Assembly: GCF_023703795.1 (NCBI RefSeq)
Contig: NZ_CP098518.1
Span: 868,001-932,000, forward strand
Source of the DNA: Haloplanus sp. HW8-1
GTDB taxonomy: Archaea; Halobacteriota; Halobacteria; Halobacteriales; Haloferacaceae
Length of the DNA: 64,000 bases
Reading direction: 5' to 3'
The notes under the pieces were generated by a model, which had not been told where the DNA came from, did no database searches, and saw only the letters and a list, made by a program, of their open reading frames with translations. Below are positions 15,837 to 24,042 of this stretch, piece after piece. The position numbers were made by a program, and so were the translations under genes. How positions within the stretch are numbered: position 1 is the first letter of the stretch; each line of letters starts with the position of its first letter.

Positions 15837-16346
15837 ATGACGGTTTACGCGGAGGCAGCCCAACGCCTTCGAACGCTGGTTACTTTTCTTGAGGCAGAAG
15901 GAATCCCAATCCCGAGAACCGAGTTGACCGGCAACCTTGGGGAGTGGTTGGTCATGGATAGGCTCATAGAACGAGGGTATGAGCCAACCCTCTACTCTGC
16001 CCAGCATGACTACGACATAGAGTTGGCTGATGGAACGCGGGTGGAGGTGAAATCGGGGCAGTACGACGTGGAGGATTCACTGTGGCGATTCGACAATATC
16101 TACCCCGACCGCTTTGATATCCTCGTCGCAGTCAAATTTAAGGACGAGTTTGAGCAGGAAGTCTTCTACTTGTTTGATGCAGATGAGACGGCGAACCTGC
16201 CACCAAGGACGATGACGAATCCGGATGATGAGAGACGGTTAATACGACTTCGTGAGGACCCAACCCGGCACCGCAGGTCTGATATGCAGACACTTAATGA
16301 GCGAATCACCCGACATCGGGATGCTTGGGAGAAAATTCATAGCTAA
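15837..16346 (+). CDS. Possible PD-(D/E)XK nuclease-like protein
   Basis: From ATG 15837 the product has 169 residues. The segment GNLGEWLVMDRLIERGYEP is followed by HDYDIELADGTRVEVKSG. This matches the core of PD-(D/E)XK nucleases: a helix with Glu, then an Asp, then ExK (EVK) at about residues 68-70. The rest predicts further strands and a basic C-terminal helix. Composition is AT-richer than the neighbouring methylase, so it may have a separate origin. It could be the restriction partner of the methylase or a Holliday-junction-type nuclease. Confidence 0.6.
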   Translation: MTVYAEAAQRLRTLVTFLEAEGIPIPRTELTGNLGEWLVMDRLIERGYEPTLYSAQHDYDIELADGTRVEVKSGQYDVEDSLWRFDNIYPDRFDILVAVKFKDEFEQEVFYLFDADETANLPPRTMTNPDDERRLIRLREDPTRHRRSDMQTLNERITRHRDAWEKIHS

Positions 16347-16394
16347 TTCCCGTTCTATCCGACTATCGCACTGAGACGACAGGCGTGCAATACT

Positions 16395-16551
16395 CGCTGA
16401 AGGTTCAGACGGACAAAGGCACCCGGTTGGTTCTCGAAAAATATGGTCGCGTTCTACGGAGGAGGTATCCGGGTCGCGGAGGCAGGACGTTTCGGGTTTC
16501 GGTTCTGTCGGTCGAATTGCCGGACTCGATTGCCTGTCTGAACCTTCAGCC
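16395..16551. repeat. Two dyad copies between convergent genes
   Basis: Copies are CGCTGAAGGTTCAGAC (16395-16410) and GTCTGAACCTTCAGCC (16536-16551). The second holds the TGA stop of the minus-strand gene. A further copy, GTCTGAACCTCCAGCA, is inside that gene at 16724-16739. The segment TTTCGGGTTTCGG near 16491-16503 is also found near 6487-6499. Confidence 0.65.
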
Positions 16552-17298
16552 GTCTCGGTACGGCTCTACCCAGCCCGGAACATCAAGCATAGCAGAGAAA
16601 TTCTCGTCTTCGACCGCTAAGATGGATAGCCCATCCTCCTCTTCGGGGGGATGCTCAATTCGGATTCTGATGCCGTCATCGGATGTAGCCGTCACGACAG
16701 CTAATTCCGGATCTCGATCATCCGTCTGAACCTCCAGCAGTTGTCCCTCGTCTAGATCGTCAGGCTCTGGTGGACGCTTCCACCCTGCGAGCCAATCATC
16801 GTATCCGTCTCCACCGTCGGGCGGTGAACCGGGGCGCTTCTTGCGACGACTGATCGTCCCCGTGTCCATGTTTTGCCACCCTTCGTTTCCCTCGGGGCCG
16901 ACGTAGTAGACCCAACTCTCGTCTGATTCGGATTCCTCTTCCAGCGGGAAGTCGCTCAAGACGTACTCGGTCTGCTCATCCTCTGCCGTGGAGTCGTCTT
17001 CTGCATCACGAGCTTCGATCGTGCTCTCCTGCTGCCACCCGAGTTCTTCGTCGTAGACCCAGCCGTCGACTTGGAAATCCCACCCCAACTTCCAGATAGC
17101 GTAGGCCAACCCATCCACACCCAGTTCACTAGCTTCTTCGTAGGCTTCGGCCTGATCGGGATTGGAGTACAGCGAGTCGTGCATCGCGTACTTCATCCCC
17201 GAATCGACGACCAATCCCGTTGCGTCCATCCAACGCTCGAACTGTGCCAGCCGCCGTTCCTGATCGTCCACGGAGTCAGTGGAATCGTCCTCGGTCAT
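16546..17298 (-). CDS. Acidic hypothetical protein
   Basis: The 250-residue frame has typical halophilic acidic composition, no membrane segment and no known motif. It is rich in Trp and Gly in the middle (LGWDFQVDGWVYDEELGWQ), which suggests a folded core, with a charged hinge after it. It contains one dyad copy in frame (read as LEVQT) and ends inside another. It lies between the possible nuclease and the integrase, transcribed toward the nuclease. I cannot assign a function. Confidence 0.6.
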   Translation of the reverse strand: MTEDDSTDSVDDQERRLAQFERWMDATGLVVDSGMKYAMHDSLYSNPDQAEAYEEASELGVDGLAYAIWKLGWDFQVDGWVYDEELGWQQESTIEARDAEDDSTAEDEQTEYVLSDFPLEEESESDESWVYYVGPEGNEGWQNMDTGTISRRKKRPGSPPDGGDGYDDWLAGWKRPPEPDDLDEGQLLEVQTDDRDPELAVVTATSDDGIRIRIEHPPEEEDGLSILAVEDENFSAMLDVPGWVEPYRDG

Positions 17299-17423
17299 GG
17301 TTTGCTCTGTAGTGTTTGATAGGCCGTGCTCAGGGCGGTTTGCGAGACGTGACCTGAGACACGGGGGGCAATCATCTAAGTCTACTCCAGATCTCGCAGA
17401 AGGCCGATTACGGGCTTTCCAGA

Positions 17424-18434
17424 CTACATTCCGTCGAGATATTCCCGTCGCTGTTCGACCTTCACCTCCTCGCTCCGTCTGTCGTAGTGCTCGTCCAGTA
17501 CCTCCTGACTGACGTTCATGCGGTCACTGACGACCTTCTCAGGCACGTCCTCGGTCAGGAAGTGCGTGATCGCCCCGCGACGGACGGCGTGCGAAGAGAC
17601 GGATGACGGGCACTTGCTCGCGTGCCCGTGCTTCCCCGCTTCGCATTCGTCGGGATCGCGGTCGTGGGGACAGCCGCTCCCGTACTGACAGGGTCGCGTC
17701 CAGCGGTACACGATGTCCCGCACCGTCGAGATATGGGGACGACCCTGCTTGGTCGCCAGTAGCGGCTCTCGACCCTCGTCGTCGACAACGTCTGGACGTT
17801 CATACGCGAGCCAGTCCTCGACGACGGTGCAGGTCTCGGTAGTCAGCGCGATGTATCGCTCGCCGTCCTCTTTGTTCTTCAGCGGCGTCTCGTCCCTGTG
17901 CTGAACCTTCAGACGCTCCTCGTCGGGGTCGTAGTCGTCGACATCGAGCGCCCGAACACCGCCCGCTCTGACACCCGTGCGCCAGAGGAGACGGAGGAGG
18001 ACGTGCTCCAGCGAGGCGTACTCGAAGCGGCGTAGGTGGCCGAGGATCTCGTCTGCTCGCTCGCTTTCGAGCATCACGTCGCGCTGGTTGTCGCTCCCCG
18101 AGAGCGTCGGGGACAGTACCTTCTCGTGGAGTTGAGGCAGGACGGCGTCGATGGATTCGCAGAAACGGACGAACACCCGCACCGTGTCCATCTGGGTCTT
18201 CAGGCTCGCCTTGGTCAGGTCACCGTCTTCCTGTCGCCAGAGCTTGTAGCGGTGCAGGTCACGTCCGGACAGGTCATTGAGGTTGTCGACGCCTTCCTGC
18301 TCACACCAGCGGAGGAGGTGCTTGAGGCGGTACTCGTGGGACTGGAGCGTCGATGAGGTGACTTCGGGACGACGCTCTTGCAGGTACATCTGTACGGCTT
18401 CGTCGGGTTCGATGGGTTCGAGTTCGTCGGACAT
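17424..18434 (-). CDS. Tyrosine recombinase / integrase
   Basis: The 336-residue enzyme has an N-terminal SAM-like core-binding domain (about 5-110) and a catalytic domain. Catalytic residues are visible: an arginine in RTGVRAGGV (about 152), HAVRR at 282-286 and the nucleophile in DEHYDRR (Tyr317). A Cys/His-rich insertion lies before the HxxR motif (CQYGSGCP, DPDECE, SKCP). The gene is whole, unlike SSV-type integrases that split on integration, and sits 27 bp from the right att copy. It should catalyse integration into and excision from tRNA-Arg. It contains a dyad copy at 17899-17914. Confidence 0.92.
   Translation of the reverse strand: MSDELEPIEPDEAVQMYLQERRPEVTSSTLQSHEYRLKHLLRWCEQEGVDNLNDLSGRDLHRYKLWRQEDGDLTKASLKTQMDTVRVFVRFCESIDAVLPQLHEKVLSPTLSGSDNQRDVMLESERADEILGHLRRFEYASLEHVLLRLLWRTGVRAGGVRALDVDDYDPDEERLKVQHRDETPLKNKEDGERYIALTTETCTVVEDWLAYERPDVVDDEGREPLLATKQGRPHISTVRDIVYRWTRPCQYGSGCPHDRDPDECEAGKHGHASKCPSSVSSHAVRRGAITHFLTEDVPEKVVSDRMNVSQEVLDEHYDRRSEEVKVEQRREYLDGM
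17899..17914. repeat. Dyad copy inside the integrase gene
   Basis: The sequence TGCTGAACCTTCAGAC lies within codons of the integrase (read as LKVQ). Placement inside a conserved gene argues that the motif is maintained or tolerated at many kinds of site. Confidence 0.5.
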
Positions 18435-18460
18435 GGTCTGATCCCGTCGAACGCCAGAGA

Positions 18461-18555
18461 TTCCGAACCTCTCGACCGCGCCACCGCGAGCGAAGCGAGC
18501 GGTGGTTAGTCGGGCCGTCAGGCCCGACGCAAGGTTCGAATCCCGCCACGCCCGT
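18461..18555 (+). repeat. Right attachment site, split copy of the tRNA-Arg 3' half
   Basis: Bases 18461-18480 match the anticodon region of the tRNA (18 of 20) and 18533-18555 match its 3' end exactly (23 of 23). Between them is a 52-bp insertion with two hairpins: CCACCGC...GCGGTGG at 18481-18505 and CGGGCC...GGCCCG near 18510-18527. Without the insertion this would be a 43-nt duplicate of the tRNA 3' half. Confidence 0.75.
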
Positions 18556-18608
18556 CTCGTTCGCTTCGCTCACCCGACGCGCGTGGCTCAATCCCACTCG
18601 CTCATACG

Positions 18609-18636
18609 TTCGCTCGCGGGACTCCCGCCACGCCCG
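18609..18636 (+). repeat. 28-bp direct repeat, left copy
   Basis: This matches 23171-23198 at 26 of 28 positions and ends in a tRNA-like CCCGCCACGCCCG. The two copies enclose the PglX-like gene and suggest a second integration unit next to the first. Confidence 0.65.
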
Positions 18637-18693
18637 ATTTCCGTCCGAACGGAGGACCGCTGTCTGCAGGTCGGCGCTGGGCTGCCGGCGAGA

Positions 18694-21600
18694 CTACAGA
18701 ACGTCGTCGTCGACGACCTCGGGGACGATTTCGGCCTCCACGAGCGGCGTGATGTTGATTTCGACGCCGTGCTTGCGGTTGGGTTGATACCCCTCGGTCG
18801 TGATCTCAGAGAGTGCGCGATCGACCCAGTCGGAAGAAATGTCGTTCGCGATCTCGTCGCAGGCGTCCCCGATCTCGGTCGCGAGCGCCTCGTACTCGTC
18901 GAGACCACTCGCCAGTTTGGCACAGAGCCGTTGCCGCGCCGAGACGCCGCCCTCGCCGATCTGCGCCTGACCGGCGTCCTCGAACTGGTCGTAGTAGTAC
19001 GTCGTAAAGAGGATGCCGTTGCTCGCGTAGTGTGTCGAGCCGACGAGGTCGTCGTAATATTCGAAGAGGTCGTACAGGTGTGCCTCGACCGGTTCGTCCC
19101 CGGCTGCGGCGTAGGCCTCGAAGGCGGTTTCGAGGGCATCGAGGGCGTCGAGCCACTCCTCGCGGTTTTCCTTGACCGTCTCGTAAAACGAGGGGCTGAA
19201 CAGATCGCCCATGTCGACGTCCGGAAGGGCAGCCAGTTCTGCCAGCGTCTCCAGCCGCGATGCCGTCCGCTCTCGGAACTCGGCGACCCGCTCGGCGGCC
19301 GCACGCGCGACTTGCCGGTTCTCCGCGGGCCAGTCGCGTGGCTCGGACTGTGCCAGGTCGGCGAGTCGATCCTCGAAGACGGCGATCTGTTCGAGGCCGC
19401 TCTCACAGCGGGTGTACGCCTCGGCGGCTTCGGACCGCTCGGTCGCCGAGAGCGCCCCGTCGCTACGCCGCCGGTTAGCCGCGCCTCGCCGCTCCCGGAG
19501 CAGGGCCTTTCGCGGTTCGAGGTAGTGGTTCCGGAGGCGGTCGAGGACGCCCGCGTCCAACTGGTGGTAGTCGACGAGGCAGCCGAAGCCCTCGCCCTCG
19601 GAGTCGGATACGAGGCGTTCGGTCGTCAACCGCCACAGAATCGGGGTCCGGTCGAACGTCGAGACGTGGTGGTCGAAGAGGTCGTCTTCGAGCCACGTTC
19701 GGAGGTTCGGATAGGCCTCTTGGGCCGCCGACTCGCTCCCCAGAATTCGGTCGACCTCCGCGAGGCGGTCGGTGGCCCGATCACCGAAGAGGCGGTCGAA
19801 GGCCGCCTCGATGTGCGCGAGGAGGCCGCCCTCGCTGCCGACGTCGGAAAAGGGCACGATGCCGTCATCCTGCTCGGCGACGACACGAATCGCGAGATGG
19901 AGCAGGAGATCCTTGACCATCTCCGGGAAGTCGTCGGTCGGTTCGGTGATGGATTCGGGGTCGTATTCTTCGTGTTCGCGGGGATCCTCGATGGTCCGGA
20001 GGGCGATCTCCTGGAACACCGTCTCGCGCCGATCGTCGGCGATGCCGAAACAGTCGAACACCGCCTCGTCGATGGCGTCCGCACACGCTTGGAGGTTCGC
20101 CTCGATGCGTTCGAGATGTCGTGCGGCGGCGACACCGAGTTCGTCCAGCGAAGCGTCTACCGAGACGGTCTCTGGGGGGTCGTCGAGTTCGAGTTCGTCC
20201 CGGAGTTCGCGGTGGGGATGCTCGTGCTGTGGGAGCGGGTCGCCGACGCCGAGAACGTCGAGAAGGATCGGACCGTCGTAATGTGGCGAGACGAAGTCGT
20301 ACTGGCGCTTGGAGACGAGGTGGCCGACGGCCTCGCGGGAGAGGGCTGCAAGATCGTCGTGTTCCGCCAGCGCACTCAGCCACGGAACATTCGAAACGAG
20401 GCCAACCTCCCAGTTTCGTTCCGTGGTCTGGGCGAGCATTAAATACGTGAACAACTGGCTGTTCGCGTACGCCAGGCCGTTCCAGATCCGTCGGGTCGGG
20501 AGGAGCGCGGAACCCATGTGGCCGAAGACGGAACTGGGATGGAGATACCCGAATCGACGACCGCTCTCCTTGATGAGCGTATAGGTGAGTGCCTCGTTGA
20601 AATAATACTGTGTGTTCTGTGGCCTCGATCCCCAATATCTCTTTATTTCTGTCCCACTGTCTCCCCAGAGCACGGTTTTCTTCACTCGGGGGAGTATCCA
20701 CGCGTCCGCACCTCCCTTCGCGAACGGCGGCCAGCCCTCGGACTGTGCCTCCCAGAAATCACGGACGAACCGCGAGTCGTCTGCAGTCGCCAAGCCCTGT
20801 TTGATGACGCCGTACGTGTCCCGACCGGTGGTACTCGAGTTGTCGGCATCGAGGACCGAATCCGCTTCGTATAGGGACCGGAGTTCCGTTGGAACCCAGT
20901 AGGAAAGGGGGCTGCCCGGAACCTTCTGGAACTCGGAGAGGGTACACGTGTATCGTCGTTGTACGTCCCCCCGTTGGCTTTCGAGAAAGGCAGCGCGCAG
21001 GAAGACACGTTCTTTCCGATCCGTTTCGACATCCTCCAGTCGGATAAACGTCCCCTCGGAGTTCTCGGTGGACTCCGATCTGACGACCATCCCCGCCGTG
21101 CGAACCGTCGCGTCGTCCAGAACGCCGATGCCGTACTCCGCGAGAAAGTCGAACGACCCACGGCCCCCGATGAAGTCCTCCCGGAACTGCTGGAGGGACG
21201 TCTTGAACATGAACGACCGTGGAACCAGCAGCCCCGTTCGTCCGTCCCGTTTGACGAGGCGGTCACAGGCTTCGAAGAAGTTGATGTAATATTCGGTCGT
21301 GTAGTCGTAGTGATCGGTGATATACTCCTGTACGTCGTTCGGCATCCGTCCCCCGGAACCGTACGGCGGATTCATCAACGCCACGTCGTAGTCCTGTGTC
21401 AACACTACCAGCAAATTCAGGAAACTTCGAAGGTTCTGCTCGCCGAACGAGTCCGACGTGCGGTCCGCGACGGCCGCCCGCAACTCCTTCAGGAAGGCGT
21501 GAAGCGTTTGGGGCGCGTCGTCGTCCCATGCCATGACGTCGGCCTGGCCCGTCTCGAACTCGTCTTCGAGTGCCCCCTGCACGTCGAGGAGGCTGCCGAG

Positions 21601-22911
21601 CGCATCGGTGGTCTGGAACTCCTCGATGACGCCGTCGAGGGCCGCCCGAACGTCGGTGCCCTCGCCCGTGATGTCGTCGAGGACTCCGGCCGCCGCTTCG
21701 ACTTCGGCCACGCGGGCGTCGGCACACACGACACCGAGGGTCGGCATCTCGAAGTCCTCACTCTCCGCTTCGGCGCGGGTTCGGCCCTTCAGATAGAGGT
21801 TGAACGCCGAGAGCTGACACGACCGGAGGTCGATGTCGACGCCGTAGAGGTTGTGTTCGAGGATCTTCGCGGGAATCTCACCCCGGTCGAGGTCGGTTTC
21901 GGCCCACCAGATGCGTTCGAGGATGTCGAAGGCATAGAGCAAGAAGTGACCGCTTCCACAGGCGGGGTCGACGACGCGAAGGTCCGAGGGGTGATCGAAT
22001 TCGGGGGCCTCCCGACCGCCCTCCTCGGGAATGAGATACGTACAGAGTTCGGGGACGGTCGGCGCGTCCTCGGGCGTGGCGAGGCGCTCCTTGCGCTCTT
22101 CGGGTGAGCGAGCCTCCGGGTCGGGGACCGCCGACTCCCGACCGACCGACTCGAGATAGAGTTTGCCGAGGCTGTTGTCGGCGAGCATCCGCACGACCCA
22201 GTGGGGGGTATAAAACTGGTTCGCCGGTCCCACGTCCTCGGGTTCGAGCGTGTTCTTGGCGTCGAGGGCTTCGACGACCGGTCGATTGTAGTATTCGTAC
22301 ACCCATCCGAGGACGTCGTCGGCCCGCCAGACCTCGTCGGGCACCTCGTCCAACAGCCCACAGAGTTCTTCGAAGGTGTCGCCGTCGGGGTCGAGCAGAC
22401 TATAGGACGACGAGCGGTCGAAGAGGATCTCGATCTCCGCGGCGAGGTCGTCACAGGCGTCGTGGTAGGCCGTCAAGATCGCTTCGTCCTCCAGCAAAAA
22501 CTGCTCGTGGACGAGCGTCTCGGCGGCCGGAGTCAGGCCGTCGCCCTTGAAGACGGTGACTTCCTCGTCGAGGAAATTCCGCACCTCCATGCACCGCAGC
22601 GCGGCCAGGCGATTGACGATGGTGTAGCCCACGCCCGTGACGTACTGGTCGACGGCTTCGGTCCACGACTCGCCGTCGACGGCTTCGAGTTCGATCGCTT
22701 CGACGAGTTTCCGCGGTTCGTCGTCGAGCGCATCGTGGTTTTCGGGGGCATCGTCGAGACCCCGCCGTGTGAGTTGGTACTCGACGTTGGCCTCGACGCG
22801 ATCACGCATCTCGGCGACGATCTCCTCGAGGTGTTCGCGTTCGGCCTCGTCCAACTGTGCCGTCCGCTCGTGTGAGACGTGATCCGTCATAGGGAGAGTT
22901 GAATACGCCAT
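18694..22911 (-). CDS. pglX: Large PglX-like (BREX-5 type) adenine DNA methyltransferase
   Basis: The 1405-residue protein (1398 if it starts at ATG 22890) has an N-terminal helical region. The methylase core shows NQFYTPHWVVRML, motif I DPACGSGHFLL (about 315), a VCADA motif, and motif IV MNPPYGSGG (about 510), diagnostic for N6-adenine methylation. The C-terminal 700 residues are helical and likely hold target recognition. Length and layout fit PglX of BREX systems; I recall the closest relatives being haloarchaeal BREX type 5. None of the usual partners adjoin it. It lies between 28-bp direct repeats. AT-richer segments (about 20440-20700) may mark a swapped recognition domain. Confidence 0.75.
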   Translation of the reverse strand: MAYSTLPMTDHVSHERTAQLDEAEREHLEEIVAEMRDRVEANVEYQLTRRGLDDAPENHDALDDEPRKLVEAIELEAVDGESWTEAVDQYVTGVGYTIVNRLAALRCMEVRNFLDEEVTVFKGDGLTPAAETLVHEQFLLEDEAILTAYHDACDDLAAEIEILFDRSSSYSLLDPDGDTFEELCGLLDEVPDEVWRADDVLGWVYEYYNRPVVEALDAKNTLEPEDVGPANQFYTPHWVVRMLADNSLGKLYLESVGRESAVPDPEARSPEERKERLATPEDAPTVPELCTYLIPEEGGREAPEFDHPSDLRVVDPACGSGHFLLYAFDILERIWWAETDLDRGEIPAKILEHNLYGVDIDLRSCQLSAFNLYLKGRTRAEAESEDFEMPTLGVVCADARVAEVEAAAGVLDDITGEGTDVRAALDGVIEEFQTTDALGSLLDVQGALEDEFETGQADVMAWDDDAPQTLHAFLKELRAAVADRTSDSFGEQNLRSFLNLLVVLTQDYDVALMNPPYGSGGRMPNDVQEYITDHYDYTTEYYINFFEACDRLVKRDGRTGLLVPRSFMFKTSLQQFREDFIGGRGSFDFLAEYGIGVLDDATVRTAGMVVRSESTENSEGTFIRLEDVETDRKERVFLRAAFLESQRGDVQRRYTCTLSEFQKVPGSPLSYWVPTELRSLYEADSVLDADNSSTTGRDTYGVIKQGLATADDSRFVRDFWEAQSEGWPPFAKGGADAWILPRVKKTVLWGDSGTEIKRYWGSRPQNTQYYFNEALTYTLIKESGRRFGYLHPSSVFGHMGSALLPTRRIWNGLAYANSQLFTYLMLAQTTERNWEVGLVSNVPWLSALAEHDDLAALSREAVGHLVSKRQYDFVSPHYDGPILLDVLGVGDPLPQHEHPHRELRDELELDDPPETVSVDASLDELGVAAARHLERIEANLQACADAIDEAVFDCFGIADDRRETVFQEIALRTIEDPREHEEYDPESITEPTDDFPEMVKDLLLHLAIRVVAEQDDGIVPFSDVGSEGGLLAHIEAAFDRLFGDRATDRLAEVDRILGSESAAQEAYPNLRTWLEDDLFDHHVSTFDRTPILWRLTTERLVSDSEGEGFGCLVDYHQLDAGVLDRLRNHYLEPRKALLRERRGAANRRRSDGALSATERSEAAEAYTRCESGLEQIAVFEDRLADLAQSEPRDWPAENRQVARAAAERVAEFRERTASRLETLAELAALPDVDMGDLFSPSFYETVKENREEWLDALDALETAFEAYAAAGDEPVEAHLYDLFEYYDDLVGSTHYASNGILFTTYYYDQFEDAGQAQIGEGGVSARQRLCAKLASGLDEYEALATEIGDACDEIANDISSDWVDRALSEITTEGYQPNRKHGVEINITPLVEAEIVPEVVDDDVL

Positions 22912-23244
22912 CAACAGCGGCGGGTAGTTTCAAACTTGTCTCCCTCGGACTCGATTGCCCCCGACGACTCGGAGGACGAGAAACCGAGGTCCTCCGGTTC
23001 GAACGACGGCACCGACGAGCGACCCTTCGTATTCGGGGCGATACTTTGGCACGGGGGGCGTCGAGGCGGAGATCGGATCGACGCGCTCGCAGGAACAGCC
23101 GTACGGCTCCATCGGGGTCGTCGGACGGGAGCGATCCACCCGAACGCCCACCGTGTACCCGCCGGCTCGCTTCGCTCGCGGGGCTCCCGCCACGTCCGCG
23201 TCACACGAGCCACCTCTAAGTGTCGAGGGAGCCAAGGGGAGGGT
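22912..23244. other. Gene-free junction with a tRNA-like repeat
   Basis: No gene is supported in these 333 bp. Near the right end is the second copy of the 28-bp repeat (23171-23198). The rest is GC-rich sequence without acidic coding frames and may be degraded element DNA. Confidence 0.5.
23171..23198 (+). repeat. 28-bp direct repeat, right copy
   Basis: This differs from 18609-18636 at two positions. It lies about 50 bp before the first chromosomal gene and probably marks the outer edge of the whole insertion complex. Confidence 0.65.
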
Positions 23245-23502
23245 ATGGGCGAACGTATCAAACTGAGTCGGGCCGAGTCCGCGTTCGAGCGCCTCGATTA
23301 CCCGGTTACTCGGGACGATGCCGCAGCCGAGTTCGCTGACGTAACGTTGCTGTTCGCAGACGGGGAGTCGAACCTCGGCGAACTCGTCTCGGAACTCGGG
23401 AGCGACGCCTTCCACGGCCCGGACGAACTGTTCGCGGAACTCCAGAGCGCCCTCCCGATCGAGGCGGTGGGGGAACCGGGACAGTCCGACGGCGACGCCT
23501 GA
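23245..23502 (+). CDS. DUF5789-like small haloarchaeal protein
   Basis: The 85-residue protein from ATG 23245 has the pattern I recall for DUF5789: YPVTRDDAAAEFADVTLLFADG, then NLGELVSEL, and an ending EAVGEPGQSDGDA. It is soluble and acidic. The function is unknown. The larger upstream in-frame ORF is rejected because it crosses the degraded junction. Confidence 0.75.
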   Translation: MGERIKLSRAESAFERLDYPVTRDDAAAEFADVTLLFADGESNLGELVSELGSDAFHGPDELFAELQSALPIEAVGEPGQSDGDA

Positions 23503-23510
23503 TACGGATT

Positions 23511-23581
23511 ATTGTAACTGTTTATCGGTGGTTCGCCGGACCGTCTCGGCGAACCACCGGTAGTGACTTACGATAAACCGT
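23511..23581. repeat. Foldback repeat, copy C (divergent)
   Basis: A perfect 12-bp stem (CGGTGGTTCGCC 23526-23537 with GGCGAACCACCG 23548-23559) closes a 10-nt loop. It is flanked by AACTG on the left and TGACTTA on the right, the same flanks as copies A and B. The stem sequence differs but pairs perfectly. It starts 8 bp after the DUF5789-like gene and ends before the TFS promoter. Confidence 0.65.
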
Positions 23582-23637
23582 ATGACCCCGGCGTATCCGT
23601 GGGTTAAAGACCGTCGAGCGTCAGGCTTCGAGCCACC

Positions 23638-23955
23638 ATGGAGTTCTGCGACGAATGCGGATCGATGATGCAGACCGAGGACGACACGTGGGTCTGTACG
23701 CAGTGTGGCTTCGAGAAACAGCGCGACGTGGAGACCGAAGCCGAGATGGTCACGACCCAGGCCCAAGAGGAGTCGGAGATCATCGAATCCGGCGGCGGTT
23801 CGAGTGGGCTCCCCACGACGAGCGCCGACTGTCCCGAGTGTGACAACGACACGGCGTACTGGTACATGCAGCAGATCCGCGCGGCCGACGAGTCCGAGAC
23901 GCGCTTTTTCGTCTGTACCGAATGCGAACACAAGTGGCGCGAAGACGACCACTGA
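23638..23955 (+). CDS. tfs: Transcription factor S (TFS, TFIIS-like)
   Basis: The 105-residue protein has an N-terminal Zn ribbon (CDEC...CTQC) and a C-terminal one (CPEC...CTEC). The Asp-Glu pair in IRAADESETRFF inserts into the RNA polymerase active site to stimulate transcript cleavage, so this is a cleavage-competent TFS. A TATA-like GGTTAAAG lies about 28-35 nt before the ATG, after the foldback repeat. Length is typical. Confidence 0.92.
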   Translation: MEFCDECGSMMQTEDDTWVCTQCGFEKQRDVETEAEMVTTQAQEESEIIESGGGSSGLPTTSADCPECDNDTAYWYMQQIRAADESETRFFVCTECEHKWREDDH

Positions 23956-24042
23956 CGTCTCTCCTTCCCGATCCGTTCACCGGCGTCCCCGCGGGCACAC
24001 CGGACCAAGGTATTTCACCGCCGGCCCCCAGACACTCTTACG

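Larger units (their letters stand above)
3398..18555. mobile_element. Integrated element in tRNA-Arg, about 15.1 kb
   Basis: The element is bounded by the tRNA 3' end and its duplicate at 18461-18555. A complete tyrosine integrase gene sits 27 bp inside the right boundary. Genes inside differ from the flanks: several are AT-richer (the helicase-like gene most clearly), many are unrecognised, and a 16-bp dyad is repeated throughout. Cargo includes an M48-Mrr fusion, a BREX-like three-gene operon and a possible PD-(D/E)XK protein. I see no replication initiator or structural virus gene, so it may be an integrative plasmid or a mobilised defence island. Confidence 0.85.

Noticed and set aside
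18481-18532. The insertion in the right att copy read as a tRNA intron
   Set aside because: Archaeal tRNA introns usually lie at position 37/38 with a bulge-helix-bulge; this one falls after the variable loop in a partial copy lacking the 5' half.
18502-20442. 646-residue plus-strand ORF
   Set aside because: It is the antisense shadow of the PglX-like gene in high-GC DNA; it crosses the att site and has no domain pattern.
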